From Gnetum montanum (Eukaryota > Streptophyta > Gnetopsida > Gnetales > Gnetaceae): a stretch of 64,000 bases of DNA. The notes beneath the pieces are model-generated. The model searched no databases, was not told the DNA's origin, and saw nothing but the letters and a program-made list of their open reading frames with translations. A program made the translations under genes and the position numbers. Below, one piece after another: positions 13,601 to 25,022 of this stretch; the first letter of the stretch is position 1, and each line of letters starts with the position of its first letter. The stretch is taken from the NCBI GenBank assembly GCA_015680685.1, contig MNCI01035320.1, forward strand, positions 268,668 through 332,667. The letters run 5' to 3'.

Positions 13601-14150
13601 TTAAGAACTTGAATCCTTATGCTTTCACCTTGTCTAAACTTCTATAAAGTAGTGTGGGAAATAAATAAAATTTGATCATTAGTGACTAGTTCCCCAGGAT
13701 GTACCTTATATCTGAACAGAACAAATAAACAAAACCCAAAAACATCAAGATAAGCAACCATAAAACAATACAAACATAAACAAAAAAAATGATGCAAAGC
13801 TCAACCCTCTATCAAGTAGACAGAGCTAGGAGGATTCTAGAAGGAGGTTACTCTTATTTCCAATCATCAAAGTATTATCAAGATGACACATTGTTAATTA
13901 TAGTATCTTCCAAATCTGTGATAACTATCAATGTGACATAGAACATGTGCTCCCATCTTGGTTCATCTCCATAATAGCTTTTGGCTCATTCTTCATGAAC
14001 TTGAGGATACATTGAAAACACCCTACCATCAAAGTTTGTGTAATGGCCACTGCAACATCTTTGGCCAAGTGTGACCATATGAACACCCTAAATTATTGTA
14101 GTAGATAGAGCAAGAACTCCTTAGCACCTATGTAGAACCACATATGAGTT
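10680..14150 (-). pseudogene. Accessory gene of the retroelement family, second (older) copy, multi-exon, decayed
   Basis: Reading the minus strand downward, blocks match the accessory gene of element D in order. About 14150-13850 holds GAKEFLLYLL and IWSHLAKDVAVAI (compare GACEFLAFML and IWSHLSELVARSV in D). About 13704-13440 follows an acceptor-like TTCTGTTCAG. About 13230-12300 holds LEAWLNS, EEVNQNYPLFKSRIFP and TFLLSGLRKEF (compare LEDWLG, EEVNELYPLFRARVFP and QFLLSGLHKEI). About 12190-12050 is acidic. About 11950-11820 holds DDMVNRLQ (compare EEVVERIQ). About 11640-10880 holds ELTNKDKSLEDRKEF and a MSEE-ILHRLEEG motif. About 10760-10680 is the acidic tail. Intervening AT-rich sequence behaves as introns. 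Stops and frameshifts show it is dead. Exon 1 was not found. The function is unknown; the first block resembles the FCP1/NIF phosphatase fold. Confidence 0.75.
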
Positions 14151-14159
14151 CACTCATTG

Positions 14160-15490
14160 ATGAGACACAATTTGCATGAGCTGCAATATCATGTCTTCCC
14201 CTGCAATGTCGTGTACACGATATCACGGTCCACTGCCATATCTATAAATAAGAGGCGACACTCCCCTTATTTTCCATCATCGTCTAGAAGTAGGAAAGCT
14301 CTGGTAGTTTGATCACTCCAGAGATAGAATATTTTCCATATGCCCGTAGTAGGAGTCCCAAAGTGAATGGATCTTTATTCGAGCAACATTGTACCTGAAC
14401 ACAAGCTGTGTACGACAATAAAGACGAGCTTTCCGGATAAACCTTGTAGTGCATGGAATAGGATTTTATTTATTGTTTCTCTCTCACCCTTAAACTCCTA
14501 GATGCGGTATGAGTACAACTTGATTACGAGCATCTAAGGATGTGTACGGATAGTTAAGGAATTGGATGCTCATCGCATGCGGTATGAGTATGACTTGATT
14601 ACAAGAATCTAGTGTGACTACTTGGTAACCCAGTGACGTATCTAGGATCTACGATTGGTAATCCTAGTGGTAGTGCCAGATGTGTACAGTTAGTCAAGGA
14701 ATTAACTACTCATCGCACATAGGCTAGATAGATTCTCTCAACCCTTTCCTCCTAGTTAAATGCCTCAGTACGACCACTTTGATCACATGCGTTACGCTTG
14801 GGGATCCCAGTAAGAATTAGCGTTTGGTAGCCGTGGTTGCATCAGTTCAGGGTGTGTATGGTAAGTGGGAATGGATGCTGACCCTAGGTAATTTAGACTT
14901 AGTTCATTAGTTAGAGTTAGTTAGTTTCTCAACCCTTCACCCTTTAGCTTAGAAGACATAAAATAGAAAAATCGTAAAAATCATATACCTCAGACTTGCT
15001 TAACCATACACCATGACAACTACAAGTAAGTCTGGGAAGACAACGAATGATTAACCCCAAGTGTTCCATGGGGTGTGTAGGCACTTAGTATGTGGAGTTC
15101 AACCGGATCACGCATGCTACACTCATTTCATATGGTTGAGTGTAGGGGTACCTCACCACTCATCACTCATCAAATTACATATGGAATGGAAAGTTTTTTT
15201 GGAAAGGCTACTCGGTGAAGCATAAGATGCACACTAGTTCAACAAGCACCAATATGGATTTGAGAAAATCTTGATACATAGCATTAAGACATTGAAAATC
15301 ACAAAAATATGACAATGAAATTTTAAGGCAAGGATGACAATGTTTCCATCAAATGTAACCCAAAAATAATGCTAGTGGTAGTATTGTGTGATGAGATCAT
15401 GCACTCAATTGATTGAAAAGAAAATACTAGGCAAATTTATAGTGCTCATGTGAAGGTGTATGATCAGTTTAAAGTAGTCAAGGACTTGAA
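14160..15490. other. Unassigned region with TATA box and duplicated GTATGAGTA segments
   Basis: A TGAGACACAA sequence near 14160 is followed by TATAAATA at 14243-14250, then AATAAAG near 14416, an LTR-like layout on the plus strand, but no partner repeat was found. Between about 14505 and 14720 a module with GCGGTATGAGTA, CTTGATTAC and GGATGCTCATCGCAT is present about two and a half times in degenerate form. No coding frame is recognisable. Confidence 0.35.
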
Positions 15491-15493
15491 ATG

Positions 15494-15541
15494 AGTCATG
15501 CAATGTTGTCATTTGCACATGATAATGAGATTTAGTTGCTT

Positions 15542-15603
<62 letters not shown>

Positions 15604-17302
15604 GTAGTGTTGCAGTAGTTGACAGCAACAGTTGTAGGTGTGTGTTCTATGGTTCCATTCTATTTTTGGCGACTGGTGCATCCACGACAGGTTTCTCCAG
15701 ATAGGGACAAATTTTCCTCTGTTGTGCTGGTAATAGGGTGCATTTTGTCTATGTGTTAAAGATGCATCAACAGGCCCCTTCATCTAGCATCTTCTCTCTC
15801 TCTCTCTCATTTGGTGACTATAGGTAGTGTTGGCTATGGTAGCATTTGCAACAGACCAATGCTAAACAATGATAGTAGCTAGGAAGCAGGGAAAATTTAT
15901 ATTGGTTACCTTTTGATTTCTTGAATTCAAAACACTCATTTTAATTAAAATTTTCATTTTTTACTATTTTCAAAAGGCCATGTAGCCCTCTCGAGCTAAG
16001 ACTATTCCTAGGTTTCTGTACCATACAGGAGGCATCCTAGGCAATATTCTTTTAAAACAATTTCTTCTTTCTTGGTGTTGGTGCATCCAAAATGTATGCA
16101 TCAATACATTTTGGTGTTAAAAGGAGGACCTTTCTCTTGCCTTTTGTTTATCAGCTCTTCTTGTCATTTCCTTGTGGCTATTTCGTTTTCCAATCTAGTT
16201 TTGGAACCTATTAAATTTTTTTAAAAACACCTTTGTCTTCAGACCTTTTATTTGTTGCCTATTTTTTTTATGCTTCTCATTTTCTGAAAATTGTTGTTAT
16301 CAAAACCTTTTTTTTATAACCCTCGTTTTCAATTCCATTTTTTGATTTCTGTTTTTGTGATCCTTACCTAAGTTCTAACTTGGGTGAGGTGGTTTTATTA
16401 TTTTATTTTAAATTTATTTTTTAAAATTTTTTCTTATTTTATTATTTTCTTGTTAAAATTTTGTGGATTTTGTTGTCCCTTATACTTGAAATTTGTTGTT
16501 TGGGGGCTAAGTGCTGTGGCCAACCTTGCCCATGTTATTGCACAAGGCCGATCAGCAAAACTATTATATAAAATCATATATAGTTTCACCAAACAATGTT
16601 AACATGCGGGAAGGTGGACCAACAATAGTCAACAATGATAGAGCTACATAGATGATGGTCAACAATCTCAGCAGAAAACCAAGAGGTAGTGATTTTCTTT
16701 TCCCTTTTTGTGGTAGACCCGTGATGATGGTAGACGTAGGACCAGAGACAACAATGCGTTTACCGGCACATGATAGCGAGATCTAGCGGCTTGTTCTCTT
16801 TCTCTCTCTCAATGCTATGGTGTTGCAACAGTTGACAATAGTAGTTGTAGGTGTGGGTTCTATAGTTTCATTTTATTTTTAGCATGCGCTTCATCCAAGG
16901 TAGGGTTCTCCAAATAGGGACAAGCGATGGGGCACATTCTATCTATGCGTCAGAGATGCATCAATGGGTTGCTTAATCTAGCCTCTTCTTTCTCTCTCCT
17001 TTATTCGGTGGCTATAAGCAGTGTAGGTTGTGGTAGTATCTGCAATGGACCAACAATGAATGACAACATCAATTTAGAAGCTAGAAAAATTTATTTTGGT
17101 TACCTTTTGTATTCTTGAATTTGAGACACTCATTCTAATTAAAATTTTTATTTTTTTACTATTTTCAAAAAGGCCACGTAGCCCTCTTGAGTTGAAACTA
17201 TTCTTGGGTTTTCGTACCATAGTCTCCTAAAATAAGTTTTTCTTTACGGGTGTTGGTGCGTCGAAAATTTATGCATCAACATAGTCATGCAATGTTGTCA
17301 TT
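15494..17302. mobile_element. Small non-autonomous element with direct terminal repeats and 20-bp flanking duplication
   Basis: Two similar segments in direct orientation, about 15514-16110 and 16766-17280, begin GCACATGATA and end near GCATCAA(T/C)A. They share many blocks, such as GTTGTAGGTGTG, TAGGGACAA, GATGCATCAA and TGGTTACCTTTT. The pair is flanked by the identical 20-mer AGTCATGCAATGTTGTCATT at 15494-15513 and 17283-17302. The roughly 650-base interior has no recognisable protein. This fits a small LTR-type (TRIM-like) or other short-repeat element. A 20-base flank is longer than the 4-6 bases expected of LTR integrases, so a tandem duplication or target-primed insertion is also possible. 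A third diverged copy of the terminal repeat lies at about 24450-24985. Confidence 0.6.
15544..15600. repeat. (CT)n microsatellite
   Basis: An uninterrupted CT dinucleotide run of 57 bases lies inside the left terminal repeat of the small element. The right repeat has only a short CT stretch at the same place. The open frames across it on both strands (Leu-Ser or Arg-Glu repeats) are artefacts. Confidence 0.95.
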
Positions 17303-17579
17303 GTCTTTAGAAAACCTTTGAATCATTTATGGAGGAATTTACGGCCGAGGAACAACAGTGGTTGATGAAACATCTATCTTATGTGGAATGTTCTCTCTTA
17401 CTCTTTTAACATTTTCTTTCAGAAGATGTTTTTGGTATTTTTGATTCGGAGCTTCAAGTAAACCAAATTTTTTCTATAGCTCTTAATAGTTTTAGATTTC
17501 ATAAGTTCTAAGTAGTTAGAAAGATAATCAAATTTTAAGAAGAATAGCAGATTTAGTGATGATATCAAATTTTTCAAAG

Positions 17580-18765
17580 CTCCTGGAGAATAAAAAATCC
17601 GATGCCGACCCAAAGGGAAGACTGAATTCCTCCTGTTTGAGGGATCTTGATTAGGAGAAGATGAATATTCTTTATATGGTGATAGGTGCCTTGAGTGCTC
17701 AGGCAGTTCAAAATCAGAATGCCTGTCACTGTTTTCTGAGTAATCATCAGCATCTAGAACTTTTTTCCAATTCATCACCCAGCATAACTCCAGTAACCTT
17801 TCCCACTTTGTCATTGACTTCAGTCCAGACCTCATCCTGAGAACCAGCTACGTTTGAAGTCACTTTCGAGTCAAGAAGGATCCTTGCATTACCGTCATTA
17901 GACATGAACTGTAAAGATTGATTAAAACATGGACCGGGAATGATTGGACGCCCTGGGAACTTTAAATGTGATAACATGCTTGGATACCCTTGCCCTCCTG
18001 TCAACATTTTTTGGTGTTGCCCCGGGGAATTGTTAGGTTTTACTCTACGTTTCTCAACATTACTGAAATATCCTTTCATTCTTTCGGTGCATTTAATCAT
18101 TCGCTTTAAGCATCCTTCTTTGCAACAACATCCTTCAAGTTCACAATCCACTCTCTTAAATCTTTCATATTCTTGCTGATATGACATCTCCAAGAGCAGA
18201 AAGAGACTTGTTGATACGTTGTGCTTCTTTGAGCCTATCACCAGTAACTTCAGATCTATCAACCCTTTTACTCCCGGCCACTTTTATCAGATGAAGAGAT
18301 CCACGGAGCAGTGTTCCTGATGATAAATTTATCACTTCTACATGCGCTGTTAAGACATTGTGCGACCGACTGCTGCACTCATTAAAAGCTGTTGAACCAA
18401 CTGCTCTATTCCTATGTGCGATTTTCATTTAGTTCCAAGACATCAAGTGTTGATTCAACAGGCATAATAATAGCATCAGGAACACTGAATCCATATGTTT
18501 GGGAAATACTTCAGATCCCAAGCTTCTTGGGACCACCCTCACTTGTAAGAAGATCACGTGTTCATTGTAAGTTTCAATCATCTGTACAGCAACTTCATAT
18601 TTGAAAACATTTTTCTCCTTAATGAAATTTGAAAGAGATCATTCAGTGCTCGATATTTAACTCCCCGGTTTTTCTCAGAAGTTGACTTTGGCCCAGTCAT
18701 GGTAAAGGTTTTTCGTAACCGTGTTTCGCCATATGCTCAAAATGTGGACATTAGAGCAAACCTAT
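17580..18765 (-). pseudogene. Kinesin-14-like motor pseudogene, intronless, with internal deletion
   Basis: On the minus strand the reading starts at the motor P-loop (AYGETRLRKTFTMTGP, compare the kinesin consensus AYGQTGSGKT). It continues through an MIETYNE segment, then NRAVGSTAFNECSSRSHNVL (switch I), and LIKVAGSKRVDRSEVTGD with KEAQRINKSLSALGDV (switch II, normally LVDLAGSE). After GDVIS the rest of the motor is missing and the sequence jumps to a coil-like MKDLREWIVNLKDVVAKKDA and a serine-rich tail. Functional kinesin-14 proteins are minus-end-directed microtubule motors. The copy has altered catalytic residues, frameshifts and stops, and no introns between motor blocks, as expected of a processed pseudogene. 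The N-terminal part is absent. Its start abuts the left arm of the large inverted duplication. Confidence 0.85.
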
Positions 18766-20150
18766 GAGTCGGAGATTCGTGATTCCGAATAAATTTTGAC
18801 AAACTGTTCGCGCCCGATTCGGAACACTTACAAAAGCGCATTAAATTCGCGATGGGTACGTATTACATAATTTCCAACTAAATTTTGTCTAGATTTGTAC
18901 ATATACATTGAAATGGTCACCTTGCCTTGCCTTTCCTTTTCAGTTCTTGGAATGTCTGCATTTTGCATTAAAATCTTACGTATCTTCTCCTGTTCTGAAT
19001 CATACCAAAAATAAAATTTCATTTCTGACTCATACCAAAAATAAAATGTTCTGAATCATACCAAAAATAAAATTTCATTTCTGACTCATACCAAAAATGC
19101 AATGTTCTGAATCATACCAAAAATAAAATTTCATTTCATTGTTAAGTGGCAAGCAAGCAATCAAGATTCATGGCATCGGCATGAGACGGACCACAGAAAA
19201 CAAGGGAGTACGAAAGAATAAACAAACACACGGAAATCACGAAAGGGCTACTATGGTAACCGAAGGCCGAAGGGGCAAGTATGGGTCATACGGAAATCAA
19301 GTTTTGGATGGGGCGTGCGAGGAAAACATTGCATTTGAATGGATTCGCTTGCCTTTGGGAGCGTCAGAGGTTCCACGCGTGTTTATTGTTCATTGCTGGT
19401 TTTTGCTCTTTTTCTTTTTGCTCTTTTTCTCCTATCTCTGCTGAAAAAAGAAAAAACAAAACAGGGTCATCGTCATGGGTAATGAGTCATGATGACGGAT
19501 GGATGCTTGTTCAACATTTTTAAAAATCTGTTTGCTTATAAAGCAATGAATCCCACCTGGCCAATGGCCATATGCAAGCTCATGGTGCTCTGTTTTTACT
19601 TTCCCCTTGATCATCACTAGTGCTGATTTTCCAGTGTCTGAAAGGTTTTGGATCATTGTAGGTGAGGTGAGTTATTAGGCTGTGCCTAGTTTAGTTAAGT
19701 TGTGTCTTCTTATAATGCAGTCATCTTCAACGTGGCTGTACGGCACTACTCACTAGTAGTAGTCCCTAGGGTGGTACTCACAAGTAGTGGTTGAACAAAA
19801 GTATTAACAGACCTGATTTGTTATAAATTTGGTTGAGGCTTGAGGCTTAATTTCATTTTTGGAAATATTGGATTGAGTAACAAAAGGGCTCCATTTGATT
19901 GGTGTCATTTTGGTTGTCGCAGAAATTATATGTTTGGCGAGATTATGGCTCGTGAGTAAGGAAATGGATTCAATGCCCTCCATACCTTTGCAAATTTTCT
20001 TGCTTCAGTTTAATGGTGATATTGCAATATGCTGTACAATTTTTAAGTATTAACAATGTGTTGGATTTACATTGTACTTGTTCTATATTTTACAATGTAT
20101 TTTTATGATAGATGAGATTTTTTTTTTTTTTAACTAATATATTGAAATCT
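18762..20150. repeat. Left arm of a large inverted duplication
   Basis: This segment is repeated in inverse orientation at 22645-23814. Shared blocks run from an outer CGGAGATTCG through GTTAAGTGGCAAGCAAGCAA, ACGGAAATCAAGTTTTGGA, CACGCGTGTTTATTGTTCAT and GAAATTATATGTTTGGCGAG to an inner ACTAATATAT. The arm is longer than its partner because of small insertions, including the tandem repeat at 18995-19137. No protein is recognisable in either arm. Non-coding, promoter-like or 5'-UTR-like sequence is possible. Confidence 0.9.
18995..19137. repeat. Tandem CATACCAAAAAT units
   Basis: Five copies of a 27-30 base unit containing CATACCAAAAATAAAATTTC stand in tandem, alternating CTGAAT and CTGACT at the start. 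The inverted partner arm has a single unit near 23590-23620, so the array expanded in this arm after the arms separated. Confidence 0.9.
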
Positions 20151-20781
20151 TCTCTTGGGCTATTTTATTTTATCGGAGGGCTATTTTATTTTATCGGAGT
20201 CCAGCAGAGGTAGCCTATACACTGCCCATCTTATTATGCCTCGCCAACCAGCAGGCTTGGAATTTGGAGTCATTATTTGCTTGTCCGTTTTTCTCTCCGA
20301 GAATTTAAAATATTGTCAGCATAGAATAAATGAACAAATCCAAAACAAATGAAGTTGTTTCAAGGTTTGTATATAAGCCTGTTTATGTTAATACCGTATC
20401 GTTCATCATATATTTTCCATCACTAATATCATACATGCTGGTTGAAAACTGCAAATGTTGGTGGATTTCCTTCATCTATTTTATATACTATTCATAAATT
20501 TATTGTGTGGATATATTTGAACTACAAAATCCTAAGCGTGCCGATCATGTTAACCATACGGATACATTGTTACCACACAAACACAACGTTGTTAAGCTAG
20601 TATGTTATTTTGGGGCCTTTCAATATAAAAAGATGATTATGATTCCACCATAGTGTTAGAACCACTACAAGGGCATTTTAGGACAGATAAGTAGTAAGTT
20701 GGTGAGGTTTTATTGAAAAAAACTTGTTATGGTTTGAATGAGAAATCCCTGTATTAGTCGGTATTTGTTCTGACTTCTGTA
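20151..20781. other. Unassigned AT-rich centre of the inverted duplication
   Basis: No recognisable gene. A doubled GGGCTATTTTATTTTATCGG lies at 20157-20197. The rest is AT-rich spacer. Confidence 0.5.
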
Positions 20782-21119
20782 GAACCCCAACACGTTCTGC
20801 TGGTTTTTCACATGGTCAGCAACTTTTGAAACCCGCTGCTGCAACACAGGGAATTATGCCCAGACAACATAGTTTACCAGTGTCCTCAACATCCAATTCA
20901 ATACTTCCTCAGCCTCCAATTCATCGAGAGAGAATGCAAATGCCGCCACCACCCAAAAAGGTGGAGCCACTACAGGATGATTTGTTTAAGAAAATGAAAG
21001 CAAGATCTGCTGTGCTCTTTTCTTCATTGCTTTTTCACTTTTGCCCTGATCCTCTTCCAACACGACCTCGGGGCCCTCTTTTAGCCATTCCTCGGCCGCC
21101 ACCCCCATTCACAAAATGA
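20782..21119 (+). pseudogene. Exon-like fragment of an unidentified proline-rich gene
   Basis: After an acceptor-like TTCTGTAG the plus strand is open and encodes a basic, proline- and serine-rich stretch with TRSAGFSHGQQLLKPAAATQ, PPPPKKVEP and LQDDLFKKMKARS. The composition resembles a host protein exon more than the surrounding AT-rich DNA. The frame ends at 21119 after a second proline-rich stretch. I do not recognise the family. It sits between the arms of the inverted duplication, upstream of the HSP70 pseudogene on the other strand. Confidence 0.4.
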
Positions 21120-21339
21120 ACTGCAGGTCTGACTGCCCTAGCCCTACTCTATGGAGTTGTTGGAGCAGGAAGAGTAGGGTTTGTCCATTTCCAGTTTCAG
21201 TGGTCTACCATCAAGCTGAATATTATTATATCATCGCACCTCTGCCTCAGCATCAGCTTTCTTAGCAAAAACATCTTCCCCTATGCCCTTTGACCTTCGA
21301 CTCCTCTCATAGTGAATGGCATGACGTTTTACATCGCCT

Positions 21340-22370
21340 ACTTAGAAAGAGAGAGAGAAAATGTCAAAGGGATTGTGGTTACATGCCAGAGCGAATGAGC
21401 ATCCAAGTATCCCCAAAGTGGAGGGGAGTCAAAGATCTCCTCGGGTATTAATACCAAGACATAGAGGGACCCTTCTCTTACGACAACATGGGAACCATGA
21501 GAATCCCCACTAAGAATGACAACCTGGATGGCAGCCCCACATGCACCAGCATCATGAAGATTAATCTGTTTATGATTTTTTTTTGGAAGTTTGGAACAGT
21601 TCCTCAAGTAGCTGTTCAGCTTTTGCTATTATGGATGAACCTCCTATCAACACTACACGACTCACTCATGTGCAGCCATGTTTGGGTTTGCCAAACAGTT
21701 TATTCGAAAAGAGATGATTTTCTAGAACAAATCAATATTCAACAGCTCAAATTTGAGCTCTAGTCAGAGTGAGAGAGATATCCTCCCCTTCAAAGATAGG
21801 GGGCACGTCCACTATGGCTTCCATGCTCCAAGAAATTTCCCCGTTACCTCTTTCACAGGCATTTCGCAGCCTGCGTAGAGATTTGGAGAATGGTGGAAAT
21901 ATCTTTATCATGTTTTCTTTTAAATTCCAGTGCCAAAAGCTGTACTAATCTGTTATCAAAACCTTGGCCTCCTAGATGAGTATCCCCACCCATAACCTTA
22001 ACCTGTATTTCTTTGGATTTAACACAGCAACGTCAACAAAAGTACCACCGCCAAGATCATACATCAATATGTGTTCATTTCCCTTAGATATTCTATTAAT
22101 ACCATAAACAATGGCTACAGCTGTGGGTTCATCCAACAATTTCATAACCTTCAACTCTGGAAGTAATCCTGCATCTTTGGTCCCCTGTTGTTGTGATTCG
22201 TTGAAATGGGCCGGAAACTATGATCACGGCTTCGGTTACCTTCTCCCCGAAGAAAATACTCCGTCATTATCTTCATTCGACTTAAAACCATGGAAGAGAT
22301 TTCCTCTGGAATCAAAGTTAAAGGTATGTTTTTTCAGAAAGGAGATGTTGATGTCAACATCGCTAGACAC
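21340..22370 (-). pseudogene. HSP70-type chaperone pseudogene, intronless fragment
   Basis: The minus strand carries the nucleotide-binding half of a 70-kDa heat-shock protein. Blocks in order are PEEISSMVLSRMK, a scrambled VPAYFNDSQ region, LLDEPTAVAIVYGI, YDLGGGTF (phosphate-binding loop 2), [43 protein letters not shown] and GACGAAIQVVILSGD. Intact HSP70 binds ATP and chaperones unfolded proteins in the cytosol or organelles. Here several frames must be combined, stops are frequent, and both the N-terminus and the substrate-binding half are missing. Absence of introns suggests a processed copy. It lies inside the loop of the large inverted duplication. Confidence 0.88.
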
Positions 22371-22644
22371 GAGGCCATCTTCAACAGTTATGTATACAAT
22401 TGAGAATTCAATTAATAAAACTCATTCAATTTCGAATTTTTGCCTTTTGGATAATATATGTATCTTGGTTAACCACTATTAAAATTGGACTTGTGACTTC
22501 TAAGATGAAAGCTCATTTCCATTCCATTTCAATCTATGCATCAAAAGAATCAGATTCATGGAAGCGAGGATTCATGATTCTGAAAGTGTTTGGGTACATG
22601 TGTCTCAAGAAAAGTGGGGACAAGTTCGTAGCCGGGGACGTGGT

Positions 22645-23814
22645 AGAGAAAATTTAAATATATTAGTTTTTTAAAAAATTAAATCTGATATATCATAAAA
22701 ATACATTGTAAAATATAGAACAATGTAAATCCAAAATATTGTTACTGCTTAAAAATTGCATAGAAGATTGCAATATCACCATTAAATTGAAGCAAGAAAC
22801 CTGCAAAGGTATGGAGGGCATTGAATCCATTTCCTTACTCAAGAGCCATGATCTCGCCAAACATATAATTTCTGCAACAACCAAAATGACAACAATAAAA
22901 TGAAACCCCTTTATTACTCAATCCAATATTTCCATAAATGAAATTAAGTCTCAACCCTCAACCAAATTTATAACAAATCAGGTCTGCTAATACTTTTGTT
23001 CAACAACTACCTGTGAGTAGCACCCTAGGGACTACAACTTAACTAAACTAGGCACAGCCAGGAAGTCACCTCGCTACAATGATCGAAAACCTTTCAAAAG
23101 CTGAAAAATCGGCACTAATCATGATGAAGGGGAAAGTAAAAACAGAGCACCATGAGCCTCCATATGTGGTCATTGGCCAAGTGCTGGTCGGCTTCGTTGC
23201 TTTATAAGCAAACAGATTTTTAAAATAGTTGAACAAGCGTCCATCCGTCATCATCCATCATCATGTTCATGACTCATGACCCATGACCATGACCCTGTTT
23301 TGTTTTTCCTTTTTTCAGCGGAGATATGAGAAAAAGAGCAAAAACCAGCAATGAACAATAAACACGCGTGAATGTGTGAGTCATGGCGGAACCTTTGACG
23401 CTCCCAAAGGCACGCGAATCCATGCAAATGCAATGTTTTCCTCGCACGCCCCGTCCAAAACTTGATTTCCGTATGACCCATACTTGCCCCTTCGTCCTTC
23501 GGTTACCATAGTGTTTGTTTATTTATTCGTACTCCCTTGTTTTCAGATGCCATGAATTTTGATTGCTTGCTTGCCACTTAACAATGAAATGAAATTTTTG
23601 GTATGATTCAGAACAGGAGAAGATACCTAAGATTTTAATGCAAAATGCAGACATCAGTAAAAGGCAAGAACAATTCCAGGCAAGGCGTACAAAGTCAGAC
23701 GAAATTTCATTGAAAATTATGGAATACGTACCCATTGCGAATTTAACGCGCTCTCCAATCCGACGCGAACAGTTCGTGAAAATTTGTGCGGAATCGCGAA
23801 TCTCCGGCGCATAG
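22645..23814. repeat. Right arm of the large inverted duplication
   Basis: This is the inverse counterpart of 18762-20150, read on the opposite strand. The two arms differ by scattered substitutions and small indels over about 1.1 kb. The outer ends (18762 and 23814) have no obvious target duplication. The arms enclose about 2.5 kb with the HSP70 fragment and the proline-rich exon. Confidence 0.9.
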
Positions 23815-23870
23815 ATTTCAATTTAATTTGATGTCAATAAATAGGTCAAGAAAATCGGCCTCTGGTCCAG

Positions 23871-23950
23871 CAAACGAAGGTATCGTACACAACGGGGACA
23901 AAAACAACGGCAAACGAAGGTATCGTACACAACGGGGACAAAAACAACGG
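23871..23950. repeat. Perfect 40-bp tandem duplication
   Basis: A 40-base unit starting CAAACGAAGGTATCGTACAC is present twice without a mismatch (23871-23910 and 23911-23950), just outside the right arm of the inverted duplication. Identity of the copies indicates a recent event. Confidence 0.97.
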
Positions 23951-24449
23951 GAAGAAGCATGGTCTGCGGTCCCGTCAAATGTTCCATCATAAAAATTGTG
24001 TGCTTGACCGCCATAAAGGTGACGTCTGCCATCGATGATTTTGATTCTTGCAGAGACTACTCAATACCTTCGTTCACTTCACACGGTAACGCACCAATTT
24101 TCAATATTTAAACTAACCATTGTCATAGGACGCTATTCAACGCGCAAGAGTCCATTTATTCTTCTAAGTTTCCACCTTGGTTGACTGTGAGATCAAAAGA
24201 TTGAATCGACTAAGACACGGAACCAAATTTAAAAAAGAAAGAAACAAAACGTACCTTCACTGGTCTGTGAAGGAGTCTGGGCCACGCAGGTATCCGTTAT
24301 TAGCCTTGATATTTAATATGTGGGTCTATGAGCATTCAGAACTGTGTGATAACTTGGAAAATAATCTTCTGGAGCATAAGATAACTCTCGAATAACATTT
24401 TTCAAAGGACAGTGGGACACGAATCATGGGAGGTAGGGTTACGTCGGTT
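23951..24449. other. Unassigned spacer
   Basis: No gene or clear repeat recognised. Base composition is mixed, and short open frames here lack any family signature. Confidence 0.5.
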
Positions 24450-24985
24450 ATGGGCAGTAATGGCCTCCCGTAATGGACGTTTGAGGCGGGTGACGGACAT
24501 GAGATCCAGGGGAGGGAAGGTGCACCTAAGGAGCCTCTTCTCTGACGACGGTATTGGCTACAGAACGTCTGCAACACGCAACGGGGTGCAGAACAATGGC
24601 GGCCCATCTATGTGCAACCATCAAGCCTCCTCTTCCCTCATCCAGTGGCAGCTATGTGCAACCGTTGCGGCAACTTCCACAATAGACCGTAGTAGCATCA
24701 AGACCATGGAAAATTTGAATTTTTCTTTTAGATTATTTTTTGTGCTCTAAAATTGTACAAACATTTAATTTAAATTTTTAATTATTTTGCCTGATTTATT
24801 GTTTTCAAGTATAGCCTTCTTTAAAAAAATTAATTTAAATTTTCAATTATTTTGTTTGGTTTATTATTGTCAAAACTTCACATTAAGACTATTCTTAGGT
24901 TTCTGTACCCATACCCATGTGGAGGTGTCTTAGCGATAACAAACTTTTCCGGTGTTAATGTAATCAAAATTTACGCATCAACTGG
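24450..24985. repeat. Third, diverged copy of the small element's terminal repeat
   Basis: Blocks such as CTATGTGCAACCATCAAGCC, AAGACTATTCTTAGGTTTCT and AATTTACGCATCAAC match, in the same order, the terminal repeats at 15514-16110 and 16766-17280. No second repeat is present nearby, so this may be a solo repeat. Confidence 0.55.
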
Positions 24986-25022
24986 AGAATCATGGAAAAA
25001 GATGGAGAATCATGGAAAAAGA
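24983..25022. repeat. 20-bp perfect tandem duplication
   Basis: The 20-mer TGGAGAATCATGGAAAAAGA occurs twice in direct succession at the end of the solo repeat. Confidence 0.95.

Noticed and set aside
15498-15783. Long open frames on both strands with Ser-Leu or Arg-Glu repeats
   Set aside because: They are produced by the (CT)n microsatellite, which has no stops in these frames. No flanking protein similarity.
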